Translations under genes and position numbers: made by a program
Notes under the pieces: generated by a model
Database searches by the model: none
Seen by the model: the letters and a program-made list of their open reading frames with translations, nothing else
What the model was told of the DNA's origin: nothing
Part shown: piece after piece, positions 25,101 through 37,100 of the stretch
Layout of the letters: every line of letters begins with the position of its first letter
Position numbering within the stretch: position 1 is the stretch's first letter
Origin: Eretmocerus hayati
Taxonomy: Eukaryota > Arthropoda > Insecta > Hymenoptera > Aphelinidae
Reading direction: 5' to 3'
Assembly: GCA_029851415.1 (NCBI GenBank)
Contig: CM056741.1
Span: forward strand, 160,691,685-160,755,684
DNA: 64,000 bases

Positions 25101-28100
25101 ATTAGGTGCAATTGAGTGGCAGAGAGGTTACTTATAGAGGAATTCCTTGAAATGTTCCCGAAATCTATTGATTTAATGAAAACCAGAATCAAATTGATTT
25201 TCCCAGCTCAATCCAAAGTGGTACGTTTCATATCTTGAGTCAGAAGGATAACTCACGGCCACAAAGTGCTCCATATAGAGTATCAGAACGCGGTGAGTTT
25301 TGAAAATCCATCATAGAATTTTTGAAGATTTCCCAGCCTGAAAGAACTGCAAGCACGATGTTATTTGAAACTGGTCTCAAAATGCAGCCCTCTGTAGAAG
25401 CTAGCAAACCCTCCAGAAAATTTTGGCGCCTCGTCCTGATGAAATATTATACTCAATATCGGTGAAACATTTCCAGGAGATTCTCCCCATAGCAGTGAAA
25501 CGTCACAAGAGGCTTTCGTAACTCTTCCAAAACTTCTCCCAAAATATTGCCCTTACATCTTTCAGAAAGCTTTCGAAAATCTTTCAGAAATATTTCAGTG
25601 AATTGTTGCAAGGAATCTTTCAAAAAGCTTTCGTGAATCTTTCAGAAATATTTCAGTGCAAGGTTACTGAAAGATTGAGTGTAAGATTCTTTGAAATATT
25701 TACGGGAGCTTCCGGGAAGCTTTCTTTGAAATATTGCCACGGAACATTTTGAAATATCACCTGCAATATCCCTGCAAGATTCCCGGGAGATTGCAATGAA
25801 ATATTTCCCTGAATCGTTCTTTGAAATATTTCCATGCTGTGTGGGAAGTCATCTCAACAAGAAATTGGATCATTTTTCAATCACAATCAAAGTGACAGGT
25901 TAGTAAGCGTAAATGTTGAGGTCAAAAAATGATTTAGTTTCATGTTAAGATGACTTTTGGGCCAATCTTAGAATTATGTGGTGCTAGAAATTTTTTGAAG
26001 GTTCGGAAGGAAACGCCATTAAGTATATTCCGATGAAGTCATCATAGCAGCCAATGTTGCAAACTAGTTTGTTTACTAAATGTAAACTAGGTGGAAATTG
26101 GGAATGCTGGGTTTTCTTCCACCCCGTCGTGGGAAAAATATATTAGAATAAGGCCCCAGGTAGGGTGTTTACAGAGGGAAAAAACGGGAAGAGTCGGGAA
26201 TCCATCGGAAATTTGTCACGATCAGGAAAAAGTCGGGAAAATATTGGGAATTTCAGATAAATGTTCCGCATTGTCGTAAATTTCAGTCCCTAACCCTCGA
26301 ATCAGATCGTGATTGGAGAACTAATAACCAGGCCTGATTTTTGATCTGGAATGATTGAGATGAAGTGATTCTCAGAGATATGTCTGCAATTCGTGCTCCG
26401 CTTTTGCGCGGAATTACTCATAGCTCAAATCATAGTATTATGATCATTAACGTCGAGGAGCAGGCAAGAGCGATAAATCTCTGAAAAGCAAGCCGCCTTT
26501 CTAAATTATACGTAGTATTATACTTTCCACGACGAGGAATTAAACATGCATCACTTCCACTCCGCAAAGCGGGTGTGTAAAGTGGCTGTTTGGTCAAGAG
26601 ATGAATGAAGGATACTCTCCCTCGATTCTCAGGCAAATCTGCGATGCATAATCAACGTTGCAATTGAGTTCCGGCGGGGCGGTTTTCTTGACGATCTCAT
26701 TTACTCACATTTTTTCTTTGCACTTTTTAAAATGTTTGACGATTAAATCCAAATTCATAGGGATTATTCCTCATTAATCTGACCTCATTCTCGAAATTGA
26801 TAGAGAAATGGAAATTTGTCCTTCTATGCTGACTCAAAGATTCAACACCAATGATTACTTGTGGAGAATAAGAATTCACAACCACGTATTCAAGATATTC
26901 CAGATTCCAAGCTTAAAAGAATAAATATAAACTACAGAGACTCGGAGTAGCTGAGCTCCGGATAGAAATGTCTATAACTTAAGGGTGAACATCCAAGCCA
27001 TAGTTTATCAATAAATGTACCATAGCACCGACTTGCATGATCGAAAACATCTCCTCTCAAAATTCGAGTTACATTCATGATATCATTGAGGTTTGGCTGT
27101 TTATTTTTCGACTGAATTTCAAATTATCCCGCGGTAAGGTGGACCCCATCTATACCGATTCAGATGGTTTTCGTAGATACGCTACCTGTTCCAAACAACA
27201 TTAGATAAAAGCTCCATTACCTAAGTATGTACCTAGGCTTTCTCAAGAAACTATACAGTTTCTCAATTTCTCATAAAGTCGGATGAAGTTTTTGGACTGG
27301 TTTACATGAGTGAGCCTGAAGTAGTGAGATGCAGATGCATCAAAAAGATCAAGAATCCGAACGCACTCATTGGTCCCGGCAGCCGAGTGGAAGGGTTCAG
27401 CGAAAAGCCGTATGCGTAGCACGTCATCTTCTGTATTGATCTTTTCGGTTTCCAGCCAATGAGCGCGCGATTCCATCTTCTGCATCTCACTACTTTGGGC
27501 TCATCACTAGTTTACATCGATATCGCTCCTTACCTCTTCACGTAGTTTCTCTGCTAAATAGCAGTAAACGAAGATACTGAATGTGCAACAAATTGTGGAT
27601 ACGATCATGAACAACATGTCCACTGAGAGATTTCTCGCCTCAGAGAAAACCTGTAATTTGCAATCTTATGATGAATTTTGATCAGTTATTGCTACTTTTT
27701 GAATGGGAAATGTGTGGCTTCAACGAGGACCAGCGAGTATTGATTGTGATGTATGCGAGACATCAAGGGTGTGAGTTGATGGCTAATAGCTGCTCCCCCC
27801 GCTACCCCCAGTGACCGCGCCCACCTGGAAATTCTTATCGCGACAAATTAAGTATCTCCGGATGTCAATGTTTGGACGGTGGAAGTTTATATTTCAACTA
27901 CCCATCCATAGAGTCACTGCCCAAAGGTGTATAAAGAACGAATAAGGTTTGGAGAATTTATTTCTGAAATTATTCTAAAAATTCTCTTTATTTCGCCATA
28001 TTTCTAATACTAGCGTAAGAAATTTTCCTCCTTGTCAATATCCGGAACAACTTCAAGCACCAAAGAACGACTTTAGCTGCCTGCTTCGCACGGTGTTCCT

Positions 28101-31100
28101 GAAGCGCTCGAAAGTTTTACAAAAATGACGAAAAAAACTGGATACGCTATCATCTTCCTCTCGTTTTCCCGTTTAAGAATCCGTTTCGACCGAAATCGGA
28201 TCTGCTTTGACAGTAAAATGCGAGTAGAGAATGTGAAAACCCCATATGATCACGTGTATTTTGGTTAGCCTTGATAATGACTCGACGGGCGAAGATATAG
28301 CCAGTTGCTGATTCAACGTTTCTGGGCGGGTTACAAGAAAAGAAACATGTATTTTCATAGGAAATTTCCCGTAGAATTAGCTGGTCGAACTCATTTTTTG
28401 ATATCTAGAATCGTATTTAAGATGCGGAGGGAGTGGCGCGAGAACTGTCTGTAGAACTCGATCTGGCAGCAACGCTTGGGCTCATGAGTGCATTCGGCAA
28501 CAGGGTATGGAGGTCTAAATAACGGGCTGATCCATTATTTCTTGACGTATATCTCCATGTAGAATCCAAATTTGAGGCCTGTTTCAATCCTACTTGCGAA
28601 GTTACCATTTGAACTGCGGAAAACTACAACGATTTCCCAAGAACCACCGCAATTTCGTAGAACAAAAGTTGAAGAAGTAGGCTTGAGGTACAATCTAGGT
28701 ACGTTTTCAGATTATTTCACCTTTGTGATCATATTCAGCAGACTAAACAAACTCGAACGAACTCTCTGCGGAGATGTCTTGTCTCGTTGCAAAAATACCT
28801 CCTTGATCGATAGACTGGAAAACTTGGCTAAGAATCGAAAAAGTGATGGATCTTGGGAAATCGTGGTAGTTTTCCGCAGTTCAAATGATAACCTAGCAAG
28901 TAGGATTGAAACAGACCTCAAATTTGGATTCTACATGGAGATATACGTCAAGAAATAATGGATCAGCCCGTTATTTAGACATCCATACCCTGTTGCCGAA
29001 TGCACTCATGAGCCCAAGCGTTGCTGCCAGATCGAGTTCTACAGACAGTTCTCGCGCCACTTCCTCCGCATCTTAAATACGATTCTAGATATCAAAAAAT
29101 GAGTTTGACCAGTTAATTCTACGGGAAATTTCCTATGAAAATACATGTTCCTTTTCTTGTAACCCGCCCAGAAACGTTGAATCAGCAACTGGCTATATCT
29201 TCGCCCGTCGAGTCATTATCAAGGCTAACCAAAATACACGTGATCATATGGGGTTTTCACATTCTCAACTCGCATTTCACTGTCGAAGCAGATCCGATTT
29301 CGGTCAAAACGGATTCTTAAACGGGAAAACGAGAGGAAGATCATGGCGTATCCAGTTTTTTTCGTCATTTTTGCAAAACTTTCGAGCGCTTCAGGAACAC
29401 CGTGTTCGGCCAACTCGAGCTTTGATTGGTTGGCGAAATTTTACTGCCGCTGTCGTGATGCCTGTATATCGCTCTCTGCTGCTCTCAGGGGTCTGATTGT
29501 GGAATCTTGCGCGCGCCCGCTGCGTTGCGTAGGATAGCGTAGGATAGTGTGGGATATCTTTCCTCTCTTTTGATTGGCTCTTTCTCCCGGCTCCAACCAA
29601 TCAGAATAGAGGAACGATATCCTACTCTATTAGTCCGGTCTGCGGCCGACCTTTTGTTGGTCTGTTGGCCTCCAGCAAGGTGACAATTTGGCTGGATAAG
29701 AGCCGAAATTACAAGAAATTACCGCCAAAGGTGGACACTCTACGTGTGGTACAAGCTGAGATATGGATTTTTTAAATAATTAATTTGTAAGCGTTATATG
29801 TCCGTTATCCTCCAGTGGCCACCCTATGCTCATTTGGAAGCTCACGAAACGTATATTGAGATGGAAAGAAGGTGGACAGTCCTAGTGTGGTCGGAATTGG
29901 AGTATTGCGGGCCTAAAGGTCAAATTTTTGGGTCAAAATGGCGAAAATTACGATTTTTCGCGTATAACTCAGAAACGATGCACCTAATCGAAATTTTACA
30001 TCAGTACTTTTTTGTTCATCTTGTTAAGATCTTGAAATTTTTATTCGAGTAATTTTTCTCAGAAATGCGTTCTTCTGAGATAATGGCGTTGCGAGTTGAG
30101 AAAAGTAGACGCTCAGACCTCCTGATACGTACAACTCAAGAACGGTGCACTTGGTCGAAATTTTACATCAGTACTTTTTTGTTTGTCTTGTCAAGATCTT
30201 GAAATTTGTATTCGGGTAATTTTTCTCAGAAATGCGTCATTTCTGAGATAATGGCGTTACGAGTTGTCAGGATTAGACGTCGGGATCTCCGGATACGTAC
30301 AACTCAAGAACGACGCACTTGACCAAAATTCAATATCAGTACTCATTTACTATTCATGTATTTTGAGATCTTTAAATCTGTATACGAATCTTTTTCCTCA
30401 AAATCGGATAATTTTTGAGGTATGAACATTATCAGTTGGGGCTAGCAGGCGCCTCGAATGTCTTTTGCATCGTGGATATAGAAGCGTGGAATCGATGTAT
30501 TTGGGTGGTCAATTGGAAAAAAACGATGATCTTAATCAATTCGCGCGGATGTGCTCTGAATCATACTCAAAAATTCATCTCAAAAACCATACTTTTATTC
30601 AGAACCCAGGCCTTCTGCGATAACATCGCGGCATCGTTCATGACAAGTTCCCAAGTTGTCTTGATGGTGCTGGGTATAGGCAAATTTTTTCACACGTGTA
30701 CTTATGCCAAATTCCGCTAGGTGAGGGCGGGGCGTAGGGATGACACCCGCAATAACAATGGGCATTCATTTATCGTGTACAGAATCAAAAAGTAGCAACA
30801 ATTCGCATTGTTGTGTATCGAGGCCATTGACGTGGTGAGAATCATGTCTGGCTCGCGTGAAATGCAGCCTAACCAGTGTTTTCTGTGTGGCAAGAGGGAT
30901 GATATCCATCGATTTTCCGACAATACGTACGGTAATCTACGTGACGTTATTCGATATCGGAAGTTCAAAGGTTGGAAGTATCGTGAAATAGTGTTACCCA
31001 ACAGAGACAACGCCTACTACCACCAGAACTGCTACAAGAAAGTACGCACAGTACACGAATGATATAAAGAAGAGATGACTGTTTCAGTTATGTACGGTAC

Positions 31101-34100
31101 AAATTTGACATATGAATAAATATAAGTACCCTTTCAATAGGGACTCATTTTATTTCGAAAAATAAGAGATTTTGAGACTGAAATCTTATAACGTTAACGA
31201 AAAAGAACGAACATAGAATAACGTTCTATCGCATCAATCTCCATATGTACACAAGAAAGCGTCTGGTACGATTGATACCCGCAACTAATAATGTTCATAC
31301 CTCAAAAATTATCCGATTTTGAGAAAAAAGATTCGTATACAGATTTAAAGATCTCAAAATACATGAATAGTAAATGAGTACTGATATTGGATTTTGGTCA
31401 AGTGCGTCGTTCTTGAGTTGTACGTATCCGGAGATCCCAATGTCTAATCCCGACAACTCGCAACGCCATTATCTCAGGAGTGACGCATTTCTGGGAAAAA
31501 TCACCCGAATACAAATTTCAAGATCTTGACAAGACAAACAAGAAAGTACTGATGTAAAATTTCGACCAAGTGCGCCGTTGTTGAGTTGCACGTATCAGGA
31601 GGTCTGAGCGTCTGCTTTTCTCAACTCGCAACGCCATTATCTCAGAAATGACGCATTTCTGAGAAAAATTACTCGAATAAAAATTTTAAGAAAATGACAA
31701 GACGAACAAAAGAGTACTGATGTAAAATTTTGACCAAGTGCGCCGTTCTTGAGTTGTACGTATCAGGAGGTCTGAGCGTCTACTTTTCACAACTCGCAAC
31801 GCCATTATCTCAGAAATGACGCATTTCTGAGAAAAATTATCCGAATACAAATTTCAAGATCTTAACAAGATGAACAAATACGCTGCTAAATGAGATTAGC
31901 AGAATGCTTTCTCTTAGCGAAATAGTTTAAGAGGTTCACTGAAACGAATGAGAAATTTGCAAAATTGGTCAAATTCCAAAATGATGATTGGGATTCCTAC
32001 AAATAAAATAGTTTTATTTCTTAATCTAATTTAATTGCATTTCATATCACACTCACAATCCAATGATCAATATCATTTTATTTAATTATTTCATTATTAT
32101 GAATACAAATTTTATTAATGAAGCGTTTCTCCAAAATCATATGAAAACTCTCAATCATCTTACAAATAAAATCAATCCGAAAAGACTCAGTAGATATGGT
32201 ACAGGTTTTTGTTAGTGAGATTCATACTGTGTTTGAGGAAAACGGGCGTCAATCAAGAGTAAAAAAATTAATTTTAGGTAAAATTTTAATTGTATATTTT
32301 GATTTATTTTATTGAGAAAGAATCTTAGGGTTATTGAGATGATGTAGTTTAAAGTTTTTCGAAGAAAAATTGGTTTAGTTAAGGCGGAGTCCTCGTAGAG
32401 TTGGTTCATAGATGTTGAAATTAATTTATTGGAGGAAATTTTGATTTTTGGAAGTAAAATTAGATTTTAATCAGATTGGAAGGTAAGTTGAATCAAATGA
32501 GGATCCAACCAATAGATTTAGAATGAGGGAAAAGTATCTCTCTCCTCCATTTAAAGGTGGCTAGATTAGTTGTAGAGGGAGATATGAGGATAAAATGGAT
32601 TTTAGCTGCAATTTTCCTCTAATATTTTGGGTTATTATTACAAGATTAACTTTTAGGGGAATTAAGACGACCTAAACTGGGGTTTTTCATGGAAGATGAG
32701 TAGTCTGGTTGAGGGAAAATTTTGATATAGTTAGTGAAAAGATCATAAAAATGGAGTTTTTTGAAAAAAATTTGGATTTTCGGGGATAAATTGGATTTTG
32801 AATGTATTTCAAAGGATTTTGAAAAATTCGGTATCAACTTATCGATTTAGAACGATGAAAAAGTATAAACTTAGTTGAGTAAAATTTGTATATATTAGTT
32901 TAGGGGGTGGGTAATAGCGGAAAATGAATTTTGGATGCGATTTCCTTCTAATATTTTGAGTTATTATAAGGAGATTGCCTTTTAGGGGAATTCAGATGAC
33001 CTAAACTAGGGTTTTCCAGGGAATATATGTAGTGTGGTTGAGGGGAAATTTTAATATAGTTGGTGTAAGGATTATAAAAATGGAGTATTTTGAAAAAATT
33101 TGGATTTTTCGGGAATAAATCGGATTTTGAATGTATTATAACGGATTTTGAGAAAATTCGGTATCAACCAATCGATTTAAAACGATGAAAAAGTATCAAC
33201 TTAGTTGAGTAAAATTTGAATAAAGTAGTTTAGGGGGGAGATATGAGGAAAGTATGAATATTGAAAAAAATATTTTTGTATATTTTGAATTATTTTTTTA
33301 AGGAAGATAGTTATGGGGTTTTGGGCTACCTAAAGTGAGGTTTTTTTAGCAAAGCGTGTAATTTGGTTAAAACAGAATTTCGATAGAATAGGTCTAAACA
33401 TGCTCAAATTGCTGTTTTTGTTGGAAATTTTGGTTTTTTTATAAAAATTTACGTTGATGGAGGTTGTATAGAATTTCGGTATTAACCAAAAGATAGATTG
33501 AGCCAAAAAAACCATAGCCTAGGTAATCAAAATTGGGGTAAGGTGAAGTTAGAAAGAGATATTTTAGTATGAAAGTACACAATTTCAGCGATTTTACCTC
33601 AAAAAACGTTTAAATCAGATTCGATTTGGAGAGGAGACCAGACAAATCACTGGTCTCATCTCTGAGTGATTCTCTACAACTTGTAGAAAAGCAAAAATCG
33701 ATAAAGTGGAGTGTAGAAGAGAAAGCGTGGCGCAAAAAAAACAACATACATACACACACACACACAGACACAGACAAAGGGCCGGAGAGATGAGTCGCTG
33801 GGGGGTTTTTGAGGATTATAAGGGGAAAAGTGTTACTTACAATCGTTAGATTTTGGCGAGAGGAACAAGATGGTTAAAGCACTTTTGTGATAAGATGAAT
33901 TATGTTGAAGAAAATATTGAGTTGAATGGAAAAATTGATCAAAAATTTGCTGTGTCGAAAACAAAGCTTTCTCTTTAGAGAAAGCAAAAAGTACTGATGT
34001 AAAATTTCGATTAGGTGCATTGTTCCTGAGTTATACGCGAAAAATCGTCATTTTCGCCATTTTGGCCCAAAAATTTGACCTTTAGGCCCTCACTACCCCA

Positions 34101-37100
34101 ATTCCGACCACACTAGGACTGTCCACCTCCTTTCCATCTCAATATACGTTTCTTGAGCTTCCAAATGAGCATAGGGTGGCCACTGGAGGATAACGGACAT
34201 ATAACGCTTACAAATTAATTATTTAAAAAATCCATATCGCAGCTTGTACCACACGTAGAGTGTCCACCTTTGGCGGTAATTTCTTGTAATTCTGGCTCTT
34301 ATCCAGCCAAATTGTCACCTCGTTGGAGGCCAACAGACTAACAAAAGGTCAGCCGGAGACCGGACTATATCCTACGCTATCCTACGCAACGCAGCGGGCG
34401 CGCGCAAGATTCCACAATCAGACCCCTGTAGGCGTGCGCCGGATAGACTCGAGGGACAGGCCGGGATGCGAATAATCACTCTCACAGATTACATGAAAAG
34501 TTCCTCCAGGATTTATTGTACTATTTATAGTACACGTTCTTCTAGATATAAAAGGCACAAGTCAATGCGAAAGTATTAAAACTGAGTTTGATATAAAATA
34601 CACGTCAAGAGTACAAAGATAAAACATGTGCACTGTAGCATCAGCGGCACGCGACTAAGTCAAGAGTGTGAGCGAGAGAGAGAGAGAATTTCGGTGGCGC
34701 GTATCTCAGCGCTACAGACTGGCGGCGGCGGGGAGTTGAACTAGCTTTCTCGTCGTCGTAGTAGTGCATCCAAGTAGGGTAACCTCAACACTCTCGGTAA
34801 ACGATGCAACGCATCAGACAGTTCATGTTTGCTCCAGCGTGAGAAAATCATTAGGCGAAGTTTTGTGAATTGCATGGCCGTACATGACGTAGAGTTAGTA
34901 ACTTTGTGCAGAAAGGTGGGCGAAAATAATGTCAAATACCCCTTGAGAAATTTCGAAAATCCCCCGAGACGTTAGTATACCGAAAGGTAAACAATACACA
35001 CCACGCATAAATGCGGTGCAAATTATTATCCATATCTTTGTCAGGATTTAATTCCAAATTAATTGATACTTCTTGAACGAATTTATTTGAAATATGGGAG
35101 ATCACACATCAGATATATGAGTCTGGGGAAGAGGACGAAATAATGGATAACTCATGTGAGATAGCTGAATCCATTGTACAAACAGGCGCTTTGCCAGAGA
35201 AATCTGCTGAATGCTACTTACTTGTATACAGAACTTACAAGGAATGGAAAGAGGATAACATCAAATTACTATCAGAATCAGAATAGAATAACTTACTCGT
35301 ACATTTCCAAACTTTGACTGTAAAAAGAGTAGCACCACCCACTTTATGGAGTGTCTGGAGTATGCTAAGAAAAACTTTGAGTACAAGAGTCGATATGGAT
35401 TCGAATATGTTTCTTCTCTTGAAAAGTTATATAAGAACTGTCAACAAAGGTTACAAACCTCGATAGCCTTTGTCCTGAGGTGGAATCATATAATGAAATA
35501 CATGAGTGAAGCACCAGATTCTACTGAATTGACTAGAAAGGTAATCATTTTTCAAAAAGATATGCATGTAAATATTGTAGCTTGCATTCTCCTACCGCAC
35601 CTAAGATAATTTCAACAGATCATGCTCATATTTAGAATTTGTGGTTGTTTACGCTGTGATAAAATAAGAAATATGGAAATTCATGATATCGAAGATCTGG
35701 TCAATAGATTACTCGTGTCTGTGAATGACCACAAAAATGATTATAGTGGACAGTTTATAATAGGAACTATATTCTATGCAAAAGTGAGAAGTTACATTAC
35801 ATTGACGGAAGAAATAAAAAATTCGGATACCGATAGGCTATTCATCAGATATAAAGATGGTAAATGCTTTTTACAACCAATAGGCATACACAAAATAGGA
35901 GAAACACCATGCAGAATTGCTATATGTATATCTAGAACTTCCAAAACCAGAGAAATATACTGGCATCTTTTCGCCACTCATCGGCCTCCCTTTGATTCGA
36001 TTCAGGAGGAACCATGCAAATGAAGAAACAACTTGGGAGACGGAGATCAGATGCAATAGCATAAGGATACCTAGAAGATTTATTACTGATTAGACAATTG
36101 ATTTATGAAGGAGTTATTCATCAACATACAAGATCATTGACCGATGCTCGAGATCCCTCAAACAATGATGCTCAACTGCAAACTAACTCTAGCAATGTAC
36201 CATTCATGACCAGCTCTACTGCTAGAGTAATGAATAAGGAACCTCCAACGAGTGCTCGAATCTTATTGTTTGATGCTCAAAACTTCTCTGACAGTCATAT
36301 GCAGTCCTGAACCTGCCTGCTGTACTGAAGGTAATTTCTCATATGAATTATTTTCATTACCATGATCTGGGTTGGAATGAATGTGGAAGATTATCCTCTC
36401 TGGAGAAGAAGCCTTCGTCATTCCTGATTTCCTTGCTCAAATTGTTAGTACAAAAAATTAGACAAATTACAGCTTTTTCGAATATTTGCCTCAAAATTCA
36501 AGAATATCTTCTTGAAAAATCAATAACGCCATCGGAACCATATTCAAGAGCATTTGGTGAAAAATTCAAAATGAACTTAAACACACTTTTCAACCAAGTT
36601 TGCATGAAAAGTCCCCGATGCAGTTTGGCTTCCGCAAGGGGCGCAGTACAATGAACGCAATAGAAAGCGTACAAGACAGAGCCCACAGAGCGCATACTAT
36701 GGCTCCCCAACTAGGAGGAGGGTTTTGTGCCATAATATGCTTGGATGTGAAAAATGCCTTCAACACAGCAAGCTGGGAACGGATCTATAGGTCCCTAGAT
36801 AGACGAGTCCTTACCAGCTCGCAGTCATCAGCGATGGACTGCGTGACAGAGTCCTCGTATGTGACACCAATGAGGGAAGGGTTGAGCTGGAATTATCTGC
36901 AGGGATAGCTCAAGGATCCGTGTCAAGGCCGTTCGAATGGAACACGCAATACGACGAGTTCCTGAACATGAGTCTTCCAGATGGGGCAGAACTCATTGGC
37001 TTCGCGGACGACGCGGCATTAATCGTGGTCGCCGAAACCGCGTGGCAAGTGGAGTGTGTGGCCAATGAAGCTCTTTACCGCATTGGCCAGTGGTTCCCTG

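Larger units (their letters stand above)
20601..27533 (-). other. Odorant receptor intron 5
   Basis: A 6.9-kb intron. It holds the 5S-headed retroposon, a GT microsatellite, two foldback elements (22637-23214, 23242-26157) and a small MITE (27316-27494). 26300-27300 shows nothing recognisable. Confidence 0.7.
29486..34428. mobile_element. 4.9-kb palindromic element with nested insertion
   Basis: The ends are CAGGGGTCTGATTGTGGAAT and its inverse. The left arm (29486-30437, about 950 bp) is matched by the right arm (34428 down to 31278) once a 2.1-kb insert at 31879-33985 is removed. The arms contain a 168-bp subrepeat with GATAATGGCGTT: two units at left (30081, 30249), three at right (31462, 31630, 31798). 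The loop (30438-31277) carries a small open frame with Cys/His residues. No full transposase was found. The CAGGG start is seen in several DNA transposon groups; no target duplication was evident. Confidence 0.7.

Noticed and set aside
28572..28958. 128-codon open frame
   Set aside because: It spans the spacer and both arms of a palindrome; the inverse arm encodes the same peptides in reverse sense.
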